Shown here: in pieces, positions 1-7,316 of the stretch
How the letters are laid out: each line of letters begins with the position of its first letter
Numbering within the stretch: the stretch's first letter is position 1
NCBI GenBank assembly: GCA_964613455.1
Contig: CAZTGS010000024.1
Coordinates: forward strand, 1 to 12,274
Reading direction: 5' to 3'
Length of the DNA: 12,274 nt
Source of the DNA: SCGC-AAA076-P13 sp964613455
Lineage (GTDB): Bacteria > Pseudomonadota > Gammaproteobacteria > Magnimaribacterales > D2472
The notes under the pieces: generated by a model
The model's database searches: none
The model's input: the letters and a program-made list of their open reading frames with translations, nothing else
What the model was told of the DNA's origin: nothing
Made by a program: the position numbers and the translations under genes

Positions 1-1933
1 AAAGTGGGATATTGAATTCAATACCAAAAGCTTGTCTGTCTCTTTCACCACCACCGTCAACTCCGCCAATACCCCAAAGTAATCCGTCTTTGTTTGCTTG
101 ACTTAATTGAACGTCATAACCTTTAGTTTGATGCTCTACAACAGCAGCAAATGCAAGAGGTCCATATGGAAGTTGCATTATTTCACCTGTTACAGTTGCC
201 TGGAATAATTCAGAAAACGCATCAGCAGGCTCAACATTAGGAACTCTTAAACTTTCAATCTCTTCAGAGGTTTGCGCATTTAAGTACCAGTCCCAGTTGT
301 AACAGTTAGGCTGATTGTAATAAGCTGAATAAGCATACCAACCATACGTATCAACTGCTTCACCATTAGCTGGATTGCCATCTATTAGATCAGTGGAGTC
401 TAGGACACAGGCATTACCCCATCCGTCTACACCACCAATATTATGTATTTTATCGAATAGTTTTGAAGCTAAGAAATTTCTTCCTGTTGATACTACATCA
501 TAAGTGTTGTCTGTGTATGAAACATCCCACTCATAACCACTTGATGTAACACCTCTTAAACCTATATCCATAGTTGTTGTATCTTCTTCGTATGATGTTC
601 CTCTAGTAGCATTAGAGAATATTTTTTGTATTCTGAAGTCCATCATTGAAGCATAACCACCTTCAGCAGGTTGGCCAGCAGGAACTGGATAATGACCAAG
701 TCCTTGAGTTGTATATGATGTTCCGTATGGCTGAGGACCTGCAACCCATGCAAAAGGTGTAAATAGATTGTCTAAAGTACCTTCAGTATCAATAGTAAGG
801 TGAACTATTTTTGCATATGCCTCAATTTTATCTGAAATTTCATAGGTACCGGATAAGTATACTGAAGCTTTTTCTCTTGCATTTGTTAAAGAACCGTTAG
901 AACTACTATCATAACCACAATATGAACCAAAGTACGAAGCAACATATGCTCTAGATTGTTCAGGAGTCGCTAAAGTATAACCAGGATCTGCTTGTGGACA
1001 TGTTCTGTTAGCAGGCTGGCCATCAGGACCGATTAACTGATCTGGATAGATATGAAGTCCATAGTAGTAAGTATCTCTTATTAAAAGACCTCTACTTGGA
1101 ATAGGTGTTTCAGCACTTCCATCTAAATATGAATCATGCTCACTTCTACTTTTGATTGGGATTGATTGTTCATCAGTATATTCAAGAGCGTATGTATATG
1201 ACATTTTGTCAGTAAAACCACCGCCAGCAAATTCTAGATTAAGGTATTCTCCGCCTGTACCTTGACCTATACCACTACCAGTAACAGCTCTAACTGTATT
1301 TTTTTCTAAACCATCAACAAGAATAATGTTAACAACACCAGCAACAGCATCTGAACCGTAAATAGATGATGCTCCAGAAGTTAGAACTTCGATTCTATCA
1401 ACAGCAGCTAAAGGGATTGAGGCATAGTTGAATGAAGCAGACTCTCCGTTATAAGGGAAAGGATAGTCAGCTGTTCTTTTTCCGTTAACAAGAACAAGAG
1501 TTCTTCCAGGGCCAAAATCTCTTAAGTTAATTGGTTGGAGAGATCCATTAAAACCAGCTTGGAAGTTTTCACCATTAATACTACCTGTATTCTGAGTAAG
1601 ATTACTAACAGCATCAAATACATTTTGAAAACCGTTGGCTTCTATATCATCTCTAGTAATAGTTATTAATGGAGTGGCTCCTTCAATGTCAGTTCTTTTA
1701 ATTCTAGAACCTGTAACACTTACTCTACCAAGCTCTTGAACATCACTGTCTGATGCTTCATTGCTTGTAGCAACTGCAGTTTCTGAAACAACTTCTTCTG
1801 TAGTTGTTGCAGTTGCTTCCTCAGTGGCAGTTTGCGCAACTTCAGCTGAAGAAACTTCTTCGCCAGGGTTGTCAGCATACAAAATACCAAAAGAAAGAAA
1901 AGCCGTTAAAAATAAAATATTCTTGTTAAACAT
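1..1933 (-). CDS. TonB-dependent outer-membrane receptor (N-terminal part, runs off left edge)
   Basis: About 644 residues are encoded before the left edge; the C-terminal barrel strands are missing, and receptors of this type usually run to 900 or more residues. The N-terminus is a signal peptide (basic MFNKN, hydrophobic core, likely cleavage after LYA at residue 20). Residues ~21-65 form a low-complexity linker rich in Ala, Thr, Glu and Val. The plug domain begins at VSVTGSRIKRTDIEGATPL (~71-89) and includes the conserved LRDFGPGRTLVLVNGKR stretch (~137-153), IEVLTSGASSIYGSDAVAGV (~181-200) and VNIIL. The rest has the alternating, aromatic-rich pattern of barrel strands. The family imports scarce ligands across the outer membrane using TonB/ExbBD energy. 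The substrate cannot be read here. The start is supported by AAGGGGA six bases upstream of ATG. It is divergent from an exported S9 peptidase, which makes peptide-like ligands a possibility only. Confidence 0.95.
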   Translation of the reverse strand, partial: MFNKNILFLTAFLSFGILYADNPGEEVSSAEVAQTATEEATATTTEEVVSETAVATSNEASDSDVQELGRVSVTGSRIKRTDIEGATPLITITRDDIEANGFQNVFDAVSNLTQNTGSINGENFQAGFNGSLQPINLRDFGPGRTLVLVNGKRTADYPFPYNGESASFNYASIPLAAVDRIEVLTSGASSIYGSDAVAGVVNIILVDGLEKNTVRAVTGSGIGQGTGGEYLNLEFAGGGFTDKMSYTYALEYTDEQSIPIKSRSEHDSYLDGSAETPIPSRGLLIRDTYYYGLHIYPDQLIGPDGQPANRTCPQADPGYTLATPEQSRAYVASYFGSYCGYDSSSNGSLTNAREKASVYLSGTYEISDKIEAYAKIVHLTIDTEGTLDNLFTPFAWVAGPQPYGTSYTTQGLGHYPVPAGQPAEGGYASMMDFRIQKIFSNATRGTSYEEDTTTMDIGLRGVTSSGYEWDVSYTDNTYDVVSTGRNFLASKLFDKIHNIGGVDGWGNACVLDSTDLIDGNPANGEAVDTYGWYAYSAYYNQPNCYNWDWYLNAQTSEEIESLRVPNVEPADAFSELFQATVTGEIMQLPYGPLAFAAVVEHQTKGYDVQLSQANKDGLLWGIGGVDGGGERDRQAFGIEFNIPL

Positions 1934-1939
1934 AATAAA

Positions 1940-1946
1940 TCCCCTT
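1940..1946 (-). promoter_or_regulatory. Shine-Dalgarno site of the TonB-dependent receptor
   Basis: On the minus strand the sequence AAGGGGA lies six bases before the ATG at 1933. It is one of the strongest ribosome binding sites in a window where many genes have none, and it fixes the start in front of the signal peptide. Confidence 0.7.
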
Positions 1947-1980
1947 TATTATTTAATTAATTAAAAATGAACTAAACACA

Positions 1981-2005
1981 TATGTATATATAAAAAATAT
2001 ACATA
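1981..2005 (-). repeat. AT-rich inverted repeat in the predicted 5' leader of the receptor mRNA
   Basis: The arms TATGTATAT (1981-1989) and ATATACATA (1997-2005) are perfect nine-base complements around a seven-base A-rich loop. With the predicted start of transcription near 2020, this hairpin would lie in the ~87-nt leader of the receptor mRNA. The stem has only one G-C pair, so it would be weak in RNA; it could equally be a protein site in DNA or simple AT-rich composition. Confidence 0.4.
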
Positions 2006-2021
2006 ATATAGAGTGCATTAC

Positions 2022-2041
2022 CTTGAAATATAACCCTCAAG
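2022..2041. repeat. Inverted repeat bracketing the receptor -10 box
   Basis: Plus-strand arms CTTGA (2022-2026) and TCAAG (2037-2041) are perfect complements ten bases apart. The predicted minus-strand -10 box (2027-2032) sits between them, which is where a repressor dimer could block transcription. The arms are short and the regulator unknown, so this is a candidate operator only. Confidence 0.35.
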
Positions 2042-2055
2042 TCCTATATTGTAAA
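2027..2055 (-). promoter_or_regulatory. Candidate sigma-70 promoter for the TonB-dependent receptor
   Basis: Reading the minus strand, TTTACA (2055-2050, five of six matches to TTGACA) is followed by a 17-base spacer and TATATT (2032-2027, five of six to TATAAT). Transcription would start near 2020, giving a leader of about 87 nt. Ideal spacing supports the call, but the surrounding AT-rich DNA makes chance matches common. Confidence 0.5.
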
Positions 2056-2120
2056 TACTTTAGACTCTTTTATTTAAAAGTTAATTATTTATGAATTTCT
2101 AGCAGTTTCAGGTAATGGAC

Positions 2121-2130
2121 AAGTTAACTT
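2121..2130. repeat. Perfect 10-bp palindrome AAGTTAACTT overlapping the peptidase -35 box
   Basis: AAGTTAACTT is its own reverse complement, and its last two bases are the first two of the TTGACA box at 2129-2134. The position fits a regulator site controlling the S9 peptidase gene. No regulator gene lies nearby, so this is a positional argument only. Confidence 0.35.
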
Positions 2131-2156
2131 GACATTTGCTTAATGAAATATATATT
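2129..2156 (+). promoter_or_regulatory. Candidate sigma-70 promoter for the S9 peptidase
   Basis: A perfect TTGACA (2129-2134) is followed by a 16-base spacer and TATATT (2151-2156, five of six to TATAAT). Transcription would start near 2163 and leave a leader of ~26 nt. An imperfect inverted repeat, ATGAA (2143-2147) and TTCAT (2155-2159), spans the -10 box. This is the best promoter match in the window. Confidence 0.6.
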
Positions 2157-2188
2157 CATATATAACACTTAATTTAGTTACATAAAAA

Positions 2189-4258
2189 ATGAAAAAAATA
2201 TTAAAAAATCTATTTGTCTTAAATTGTCTATTTATAGTTAGTTCTCTATCTTTAAATGTGTCTTCTGAAAGTAATAACACAGTGATTCCAATTGAAAAAC
2301 TAGTCTGCTACGGACAAGGCGCCGGCTACAGTCTTTCGCCATCAGGCAATTTTATTGCTGCCATGATGTCTACAAAAGAAAATGTTTGTGATATCAAAGA
2401 CGAAACTGATAAAGAAGCAGCAGCTTCTGATAGGGTTCTTGTAGTAACTGATTTAAGAACAATGGAGCCAAAAATCATATCTGGCACAACCTCATCAACA
2501 GCTGTAACTGGTTTTAGGTGGTTGAATGAGGAAAAATTGCTTGTTTTTAGAGATTCTAGAAGTGGTTTTGACTCTTACAGTCTTTGGACTATCAACAGAG
2601 ATGGCACAAATTCAGAAAAAATAATAGCTGCAAAACAAAACACAAGATCTTCAGGCTACCAAATACCTGCACTAGTTGCTGTTTTTCCAAAATTTCCAAA
2701 TAAGATAATGATTAGTTTAAATAGAGGAAGTGCGCCCTATATGAACAGGGATTATTATTGGTTAGATTTGAAAACAAAAAGAACTGAGCTTGTTGCTAGA
2801 GTACCAACAATTAAAAATGAGAGTATTTCAGGTTTTGAATTAGATTGGAACGGAGTTCCTAGAGGCTTCAGCTCATACGTAACTGAAGGTCCAGATATGG
2901 GATTAGTTTCAAATTTTTACTTATTTAACGAGGATAAATCTTTCGACAAAGTCCAATCATGTCGTCACCAGGAAGCATGTTTTATGCCACTTGGATTCGA
3001 TATCGATAATAGAACTCTTCTAGGTGTTGGCCAAGCCGTTCAATCTGATGGTTCAATTCTTAATGAAACAGATACAAATGCTATGTGGGGATATGATATT
3101 GAAACTAGGGAATATACAGAAATGATTTATCACGACCCTGATTTTGATATTTCAAGTCCTATGCACGGAGATAATACAGTGAGTTTGTGGTTTGAACGTG
3201 ATGGCTCGGATCTATATGGTTTTGAATACGAAGCAGCTAAAACTGAAAAAGTTTTTTTTAATAGTTTTTTTGCCTCTGTTGAAAAATCTTTAAAAGGGCA
3301 ATTTCCCAGTTACGATATAAGTATTACTGATTGGAGTTCAGATCTAACAAAATTTCTTGTCATCGTTGGAAATGAAAAAGACCCAGGTAGTCTTCATTTG
3401 TTAGATGTTTCAAAAGGATCGCTAGCTGAAATAACTTCATATGCTCCTTGGTTAAAAGATTACCAATTAGCCACAACTGAACCTTTTACATACAAAGCAA
3501 GAGATGGCTTAAAGCTTCATGGCTATATAACTATGCCTGTTGATTATAAAGAAGGTGCTAAAATTCCTTTTATATTGCACCCTCATGGTGGTCCAAATGC
3601 TAGAGATTTCTTTGGTTATAACCCAGAGGTTCAATTTTATGCTTCTAGAGGCTATGGAGTTATTCAACCAAATTATAGAGGCTCTACTGGTTTTGGAAGA
3701 TCTGAAATGATTCTTGCAAATCATGAAATGGGAAAAACAATGCAGACTGATAAATACGATGCTTTATTATGGGCTCGTGATCAAGGTTTTGTAGATATGG
3801 ATAAAACATGTATTTCTGGAGCAAGTTATGGTGGCTATGCGGCAATGCATGCTGCAACGAAAGAGCCAGGGATGTTTAAATGCATAATTACTTATGTTGG
3901 TACATTTGATTTGACCAGTACAGACTTAAGAGGTCTTCAGTGGAGTAAAGTCGGGCAAACTATGGAATGGATTGAAAAAGGCGATCCAAGTATTCCTGCT
4001 GACTATGACAATCTTTATGACAATAGTCCTATATTTTTTGTTAAAGATGTTACCGAGCCTGTTTTAATTATTACTGGTAGAAGAGATTCCCAGGTAAGAT
4101 TCCAAGAAACTGTTGATATGGTTGGTGAATTTAAAAAATACGACATAGACCATACCTATATTATTAAGGGTGACGAGGGTCATGGATTTAGAAATGAAAC
4201 AGCAAGATTGGCTTTATTTAAAGACTATGAAAAGTTTTTAGCTAAGTATTTAGATTAA
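2189..4258 (+). CDS. Exported prolyl-oligopeptidase-family (S9) serine peptidase
   Basis: The 689-residue protein starts with a signal peptide (KKILKN, then a hydrophobic core to about residue 22), so it probably acts in the periplasm. Residues ~30-425 have the WD/Asp-rich strand pattern of the family's beta-propeller; ~430-689 form the alpha/beta-hydrolase domain. The triad is visible: Ser546 in GASYGGY, Asp633 in GRRDSQV and His665 in GDEGHGF. HPHGGP (464-469) matches the oxyanion region. Size and motifs fit the dipeptidyl/acylaminoacyl-peptidase branch of S9, which cleaves short peptides; the exact specificity cannot be told. There is no clear Shine-Dalgarno before the ATG. It is transcribed divergently from the TonB-dependent receptor, consistent with, but not proof of, joint peptide use. 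Its stop overlaps the stop of the convergent glutaryl-CoA dehydrogenase gene. Confidence 0.95.
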   Translation: MKKILKNLFVLNCLFIVSSLSLNVSSESNNTVIPIEKLVCYGQGAGYSLSPSGNFIAAMMSTKENVCDIKDETDKEAAASDRVLVVTDLRTMEPKIISGTTSSTAVTGFRWLNEEKLLVFRDSRSGFDSYSLWTINRDGTNSEKIIAAKQNTRSSGYQIPALVAVFPKFPNKIMISLNRGSAPYMNRDYYWLDLKTKRTELVARVPTIKNESISGFELDWNGVPRGFSSYVTEGPDMGLVSNFYLFNEDKSFDKVQSCRHQEACFMPLGFDIDNRTLLGVGQAVQSDGSILNETDTNAMWGYDIETREYTEMIYHDPDFDISSPMHGDNTVSLWFERDGSDLYGFEYEAAKTEKVFFNSFFASVEKSLKGQFPSYDISITDWSSDLTKFLVIVGNEKDPGSLHLLDVSKGSLAEITSYAPWLKDYQLATTEPFTYKARDGLKLHGYITMPVDYKEGAKIPFILHPHGGPNARDFFGYNPEVQFYASRGYGVIQPNYRGSTGFGRSEMILANHEMGKTMQTDKYDALLWARDQGFVDMDKTCISGASYGGYAAMHAATKEPGMFKCIITYVGTFDLTSTDLRGLQWSKVGQTMEWIEKGDPSIPADYDNLYDNSPIFFVKDVTEPVLIITGRRDSQVRFQETVDMVGEFKKYDIDHTYIIKGDEGHGFRNETARLALFKDYEKFLAKYLD

Positions 4259-5412
4259 AAACTAGCTATATCAGTTTGTTTTTGACCAAGTATTAAGGAA
4301 TGTACATCGTGCGTTCCTTCATACGTATTAACAGCTTCTAAATTCATGCAATGTCTTATTACATGATATTCATCACTTATACCGTTACCACCGTGAATAT
4401 CTCTAGCCTCTCTAGCAATATCTAAACCTTTTTGGCAGTTATTTCTTTTAACTAGAGAAATCATTTCTGGTTTCATCATTTCACTATCTATAAGTCTGCC
4501 TACTCTTAAAGCACCCTGAAGACCTAGAGCTATATCTGTTTGCATATTAGCTAATTTCATTTGTATTAATTGCTTAGCAGCCAAAGGCTTGCCAAACTGA
4601 ACTCTTTCTTTAGCGTATTCTAAGGACGCGTTCCAACAGAATTCAGCAGCTCCCATAGAACCCCATGCAATTCCATATCTAGCCATATTAAGACATGAGA
4701 ACGGTCCCTTGAAACTTTGAACTTCAGGGAGAATTTTTTCTTCAGAAATAAATACGTCCTCTAAAAATATTTGACCTGTTACTGAAGCTCTTAAAGAAAA
4801 TTTACCCTCAAGAGTAGGAGTAGTTAAGCCCTTAACGCCCCTATCAACTATAAATCCTCTTAAAATGCCCTGCTCATCTTTGGCCCAAATTATGAGAACA
4901 TCTGCGATTGGAGAATTGGTGATCCAAGTCTTTGAACCGTTTAAAATATATCCACCATCTGCTTTTTTAGCTACTGTAGACATAGAGCCAGGATCCGAAC
5001 CAGCATCAGGTTCGGTAAGACCAAAACATCCTATTAAATCTCCCTTAGCCATTTCCGGTAAATAAAAGTTTTTTTGATCTTCGGAACCAAATTTATGAAT
5101 TGCATGCATTGCAAGCGAGGTTTGCACACTAAATGCTGATCTATAGCTAGAATCAACTCTTTCTATTTCTCTAGCAATAATCCCATAAGAAACATAGTTA
5201 GTTCCAGCACAACCATAACCTTCGATTGGAGCTCCAAGAAAACCAAGACTGCCCATTTCTTTATATATATTTCTATCAAAAACTTCATTTCTATTATCTA
5301 AAAGAATTCTTGGCATCAATTCTGTTTGACAGTAATCTCTGGCAGATTTTTGTATGATGATTTCTTCTTCCGTTAATTGGTCATCAAGTTTTAGGATATC
5401 TGGGATGTTCAT
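4255..5412 (-). CDS. gcdH: Glutaryl-CoA dehydrogenase
   Basis: The 385-residue protein is a full-length acyl-CoA dehydrogenase. The family signature GLTEPDAGSDPGSM (~131-144) and KTWITNSP (~161-168) form the FAD and substrate region. The C-terminal GGNGISDEYHVIRH and NLEAVNTYEGTHD (357-369) closely match glutaryl-CoA dehydrogenases and carry the catalytic base Glu365. The REIERVDSSYRS stretch contains Arg91, corresponding to the substrate-carboxylate-binding arginine of that subfamily. The enzyme oxidises and decarboxylates glutaryl-CoA to crotonyl-CoA in lysine and tryptophan breakdown, passing electrons to ETF; it is cytoplasmic. It starts two bases after the stop of the Smr-domain gene, with GGAGAGA eight bases before its ATG, so the two are probably co-transcribed. 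Its end overlaps the peptidase gene by four bases. Confidence 0.95.
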   Translation of the reverse strand: MNIPDILKLDDQLTEEEIIIQKSARDYCQTELMPRILLDNRNEVFDRNIYKEMGSLGFLGAPIEGYGCAGTNYVSYGIIAREIERVDSSYRSAFSVQTSLAMHAIHKFGSEDQKNFYLPEMAKGDLIGCFGLTEPDAGSDPGSMSTVAKKADGGYILNGSKTWITNSPIADVLIIWAKDEQGILRGFIVDRGVKGLTTPTLEGKFSLRASVTGQIFLEDVFISEEKILPEVQSFKGPFSCLNMARYGIAWGSMGAAEFCWNASLEYAKERVQFGKPLAAKQLIQMKLANMQTDIALGLQGALRVGRLIDSEMMKPEMISLVKRNNCQKGLDIAREARDIHGGNGISDEYHVIRHCMNLEAVNTYEGTHDVHSLILGQKQTDIASF

Positions 5413-5414
5413 AG

Positions 5415-5648
5415 TTATATTCTCTCCACTCTTATAATACCAAATCTGGGAGATGAAAAGGTAATAGAATTTTTATTTAATTTATCAGAAACAATGCTAA
5501 TCATTCTTACACTATTGCCACATATTATTATTAGTGGAATTTGATCTTGATACTGGTATACAAAATCTAAAATTATACTGTCTACATCCGAATGACGCTC
5601 TCCATGAAGATCTAGATGCGTTATACCCCTTTCTTGAAAAACAATCAT
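5415..5648 (-). CDS. Small stand-alone Smr-domain protein
   Basis: The 77-residue protein is essentially one Smr domain. The first motif, THLDLHGERHSDV (10-22), is the Smr LDLHG signature followed by the usual helix. After PLIIICGNS (38-46) comes RMISIVSDKLNK, in the place where Smr domains have a GxG loop and helix. Here the loop reads CGNS rather than the common HGxG type. Smr domains occur at the end of MutS2 and as separate proteins, with nuclease activity shown for several; whether this version cuts nucleic acid is open. The ATG has no strong ribosome binding site (GAG lies about 15 bases upstream). It is the first gene of a pair with gcdH and only 39 bases from the divergent thymidine kinase start. 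A mismatch-repair role should not be assumed. Confidence 0.8.
   Translation of the reverse strand: MIVFQERGITHLDLHGERHSDVDSIILDFVYQYQDQIPLIIICGNSVRMISIVSDKLNKNSITFSSPRFGIIRVERI
5421..5427 (-). promoter_or_regulatory. Shine-Dalgarno site of gcdH inside the Smr gene
   Basis: GGAGAGA on the minus strand lies within the last codons of the Smr-domain gene, eight bases before the gcdH ATG. This supports translation of gcdH from a shared mRNA, possibly coupled to the upstream gene. Confidence 0.65.
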
Positions 5649-5687
5649 GAACTATTATTACTCAATAAACTCTAATTTTAAAAGATA

Positions 5688-6269
5688 ATGGCCAAACTTC
5701 ACTTTTTTTACTCAACGATGAACGCAGGAAAATCAACTTCCCTGTTGCAATCCAATCATAATTACAAGGAAAGTAATCTTGATACTATGATATTTCTACC
5801 TGATGAAACTAATGAAGCCTCAGAGGGTCAAATAGTTTCCAGAATAGGCTTGAAAGCAAAGGCAATTATTGCAGATAATCTATTCAATTTTTATGAATAC
5901 GTTAAAGAAAATAAAACTGAAAAACTCAGCTGTATATTAATTGATGAAGCGCAGTTTCTTACTCAAACACAAGTTAGAGAACTTGGTGCAATAGCTGACA
6001 AAGAAAACATACCGGTGATGTGTTATGGAATTAGAACAGATTTTAGAGGAGAGCTTTTCGAAGGGAGTTCAGAGTTGCTAGCTTTGGCTGACAACCTAAT
6101 TGAATTAAAGACTATATGTGCTGAATGCGGACGAAAAGCTACTATGGTAGTTAGACGAGATCAAAATAAAGATGTCGTAACCGAAGGCGTAAAAATACAA
6201 ATTGGAGGTAATGACATATACACTCCAGTATGTAGAAAACATTTTAGAAAATTAACTAATCTTATATAA
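5688..6269 (+). CDS. tdk: Thymidine kinase (TK1 type)
   Basis: The 193-residue protein closely resembles E. coli Tdk along its length. The P-loop is MNAGKS (11-16). LIDEAQF (84-90) carries the catalytic Glu87. YGIRTDFRGELFEGS (113-127) is the conserved lasso/substrate region. The zinc site appears as Cys144, Cys147, Cys182 and His185. The enzyme phosphorylates thymidine to dTMP with ATP in the cytoplasm, salvaging DNA breakdown products. The start has only a weak A-rich ribosome site. The reductase gene begins 12 bases after its stop, so the two are probably co-transcribed, although no functional link is obvious. It is divergent from the Smr/gcdH pair. Confidence 0.96.
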   Translation: MAKLHFFYSTMNAGKSTSLLQSNHNYKESNLDTMIFLPDETNEASEGQIVSRIGLKAKAIIADNLFNFYEYVKENKTEKLSCILIDEAQFLTQTQVRELGAIADKENIPVMCYGIRTDFRGELFEGSSELLALADNLIELKTICAECGRKATMVVRRDQNKDVVTEGVKIQIGGNDIYTPVCRKHFRKLTNLI

Positions 6270-6281
6270 CAGGTAATAAAG

Positions 6282-7295
6282 ATGGAATATAAAAATATCC
6301 AATTTCTTCTTGATAAAAGACCCGAAGGGATGCCAGATGACGATTGTTGGAAACTTAACAATGTAAATATAACATCCATTGGAAAGGGTGAGATTATTAT
6401 TGAAGTAAAGTATCTATCTATTGACCCTTATATGAGAGGAAGAATGAACGATAGTGCTTCTTATGCATCTCCTGCAAAACTTGGAGAGCCTATGACCGGC
6501 GAAACTGTTGGCATTGTTGTAGAGAGTAATTCGAATCTTTATAAAGTTGGTGACAAAGTTTGTGCACATAAAGGATGGCAAACCTATGTTGTAGCAAAAG
6601 ATACTGATCCAGCATTATTAAAAGTACCAGAATCAAACCTTCCCCTATCTACTTATATAGGCACTGTTGGTATGCCAGGGAGAACTGCATATTTTGGATT
6701 AAATAAAGTTGGTAAGCCTAAAAGTGGAGAGACTTTAGTAGTCTCTGCTGCGTCAGGAGCTGTTGGAACTGTAGTTGGTCAACTTGCAAAATCATATGGC
6801 TGTCATGTAATTGGTATTGCTGGAGGACCTGAGAAATGCTCCTATGTAAAAGATGTATTGCATTTTGATGACTGCATAGATTACAAGTCTGGCAATCTAG
6901 ATGAAGATCTCAAAAAAGCTTGTCCAAATGGAATTGATATTTATTTTGAAAATGTAGGTGGGGCCGTTACCAGAGCTGTTGCTCCTTTATTAAATATTGG
7001 TTCAAGGATTCCTATTTGCGGTTTTATTTCTCAGTACAATGCAAAAGATATGCTTGAAGTTGAAACACCTTTTAATGTTTTTGGAGCTCTTAATCCAAAA
7101 CCAGATCATAGATTTTTTGTTGTGACCGAATGGATGAATCAATGGGAATATGCAACTGAAGAAATATCTAAATTAATTTTAGATGGTAAGCTTTCTTATA
7201 AAGAAACAATTACAAAAGGTTTTGAAAATGCGCCGCAGGCATTACGAGATGTTTTAACTGGTAAGAATTTTGGTAAACAACTTATAGAAATATAA
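6282..7295 (+). CDS. Zinc-independent MDR-superfamily NADP-dependent oxidoreductase (CurA-like)
   Basis: The 337-residue protein belongs to the medium-chain reductases without zinc. LSIDPYMRGRMN (45-56) and GEPMTGETVGIVVES (68-82) are typical of the leukotriene B4 dehydrogenase / curcumin reductase (CurA, YncB) branch. VSAASGAVGTVVGQLAK (154-170) is the nucleotide-binding loop and FENVGG (222-227) follows in the Rossmann fold. Members reduce the C=C bond of alpha,beta-unsaturated ketones or aldehydes with NADPH; the natural substrate here is unknown. AGG lies eight bases before the ATG. It follows tdk by 12 bases and precedes the VOC gene by 21, so the three look like one operon. Quinone oxidoreductase is a possible alternative label but fits less well. 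Confidence 0.9.
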   Translation: MEYKNIQFLLDKRPEGMPDDDCWKLNNVNITSIGKGEIIIEVKYLSIDPYMRGRMNDSASYASPAKLGEPMTGETVGIVVESNSNLYKVGDKVCAHKGWQTYVVAKDTDPALLKVPESNLPLSTYIGTVGMPGRTAYFGLNKVGKPKSGETLVVSAASGAVGTVVGQLAKSYGCHVIGIAGGPEKCSYVKDVLHFDDCIDYKSGNLDEDLKKACPNGIDIYFENVGGAVTRAVAPLLNIGSRIPICGFISQYNAKDMLEVETPFNVFGALNPKPDHRFFVVTEWMNQWEYATEEISKLILDGKLSYKETITKGFENAPQALRDVLTGKNFGKQLIEI

Positions 7296-7316
7296 GAACT
7301 ATATAGGATAAAAATT

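Noticed and set aside
1761..1964. Plus-strand frame of 67 codons
   Set aside because: It is antisense to the receptor's signal peptide and low-complexity linker; the composition reflects the repeated Ala/Thr/Glu codons on the other strand.
3509..3724. Minus-strand frame of 71 codons
   Set aside because: It lies wholly inside the catalytic domain of the S9 peptidase and shows no family motif.
4865..5065. Plus-strand frame of 66 codons
   Set aside because: It is antisense to the conserved FAD/substrate region of glutaryl-CoA dehydrogenase.
6161..6379. Minus-strand frame of 72 codons
   Set aside because: It spans the end of tdk and the start of the CurA-like gene on the wrong strand and has no recognisable features.
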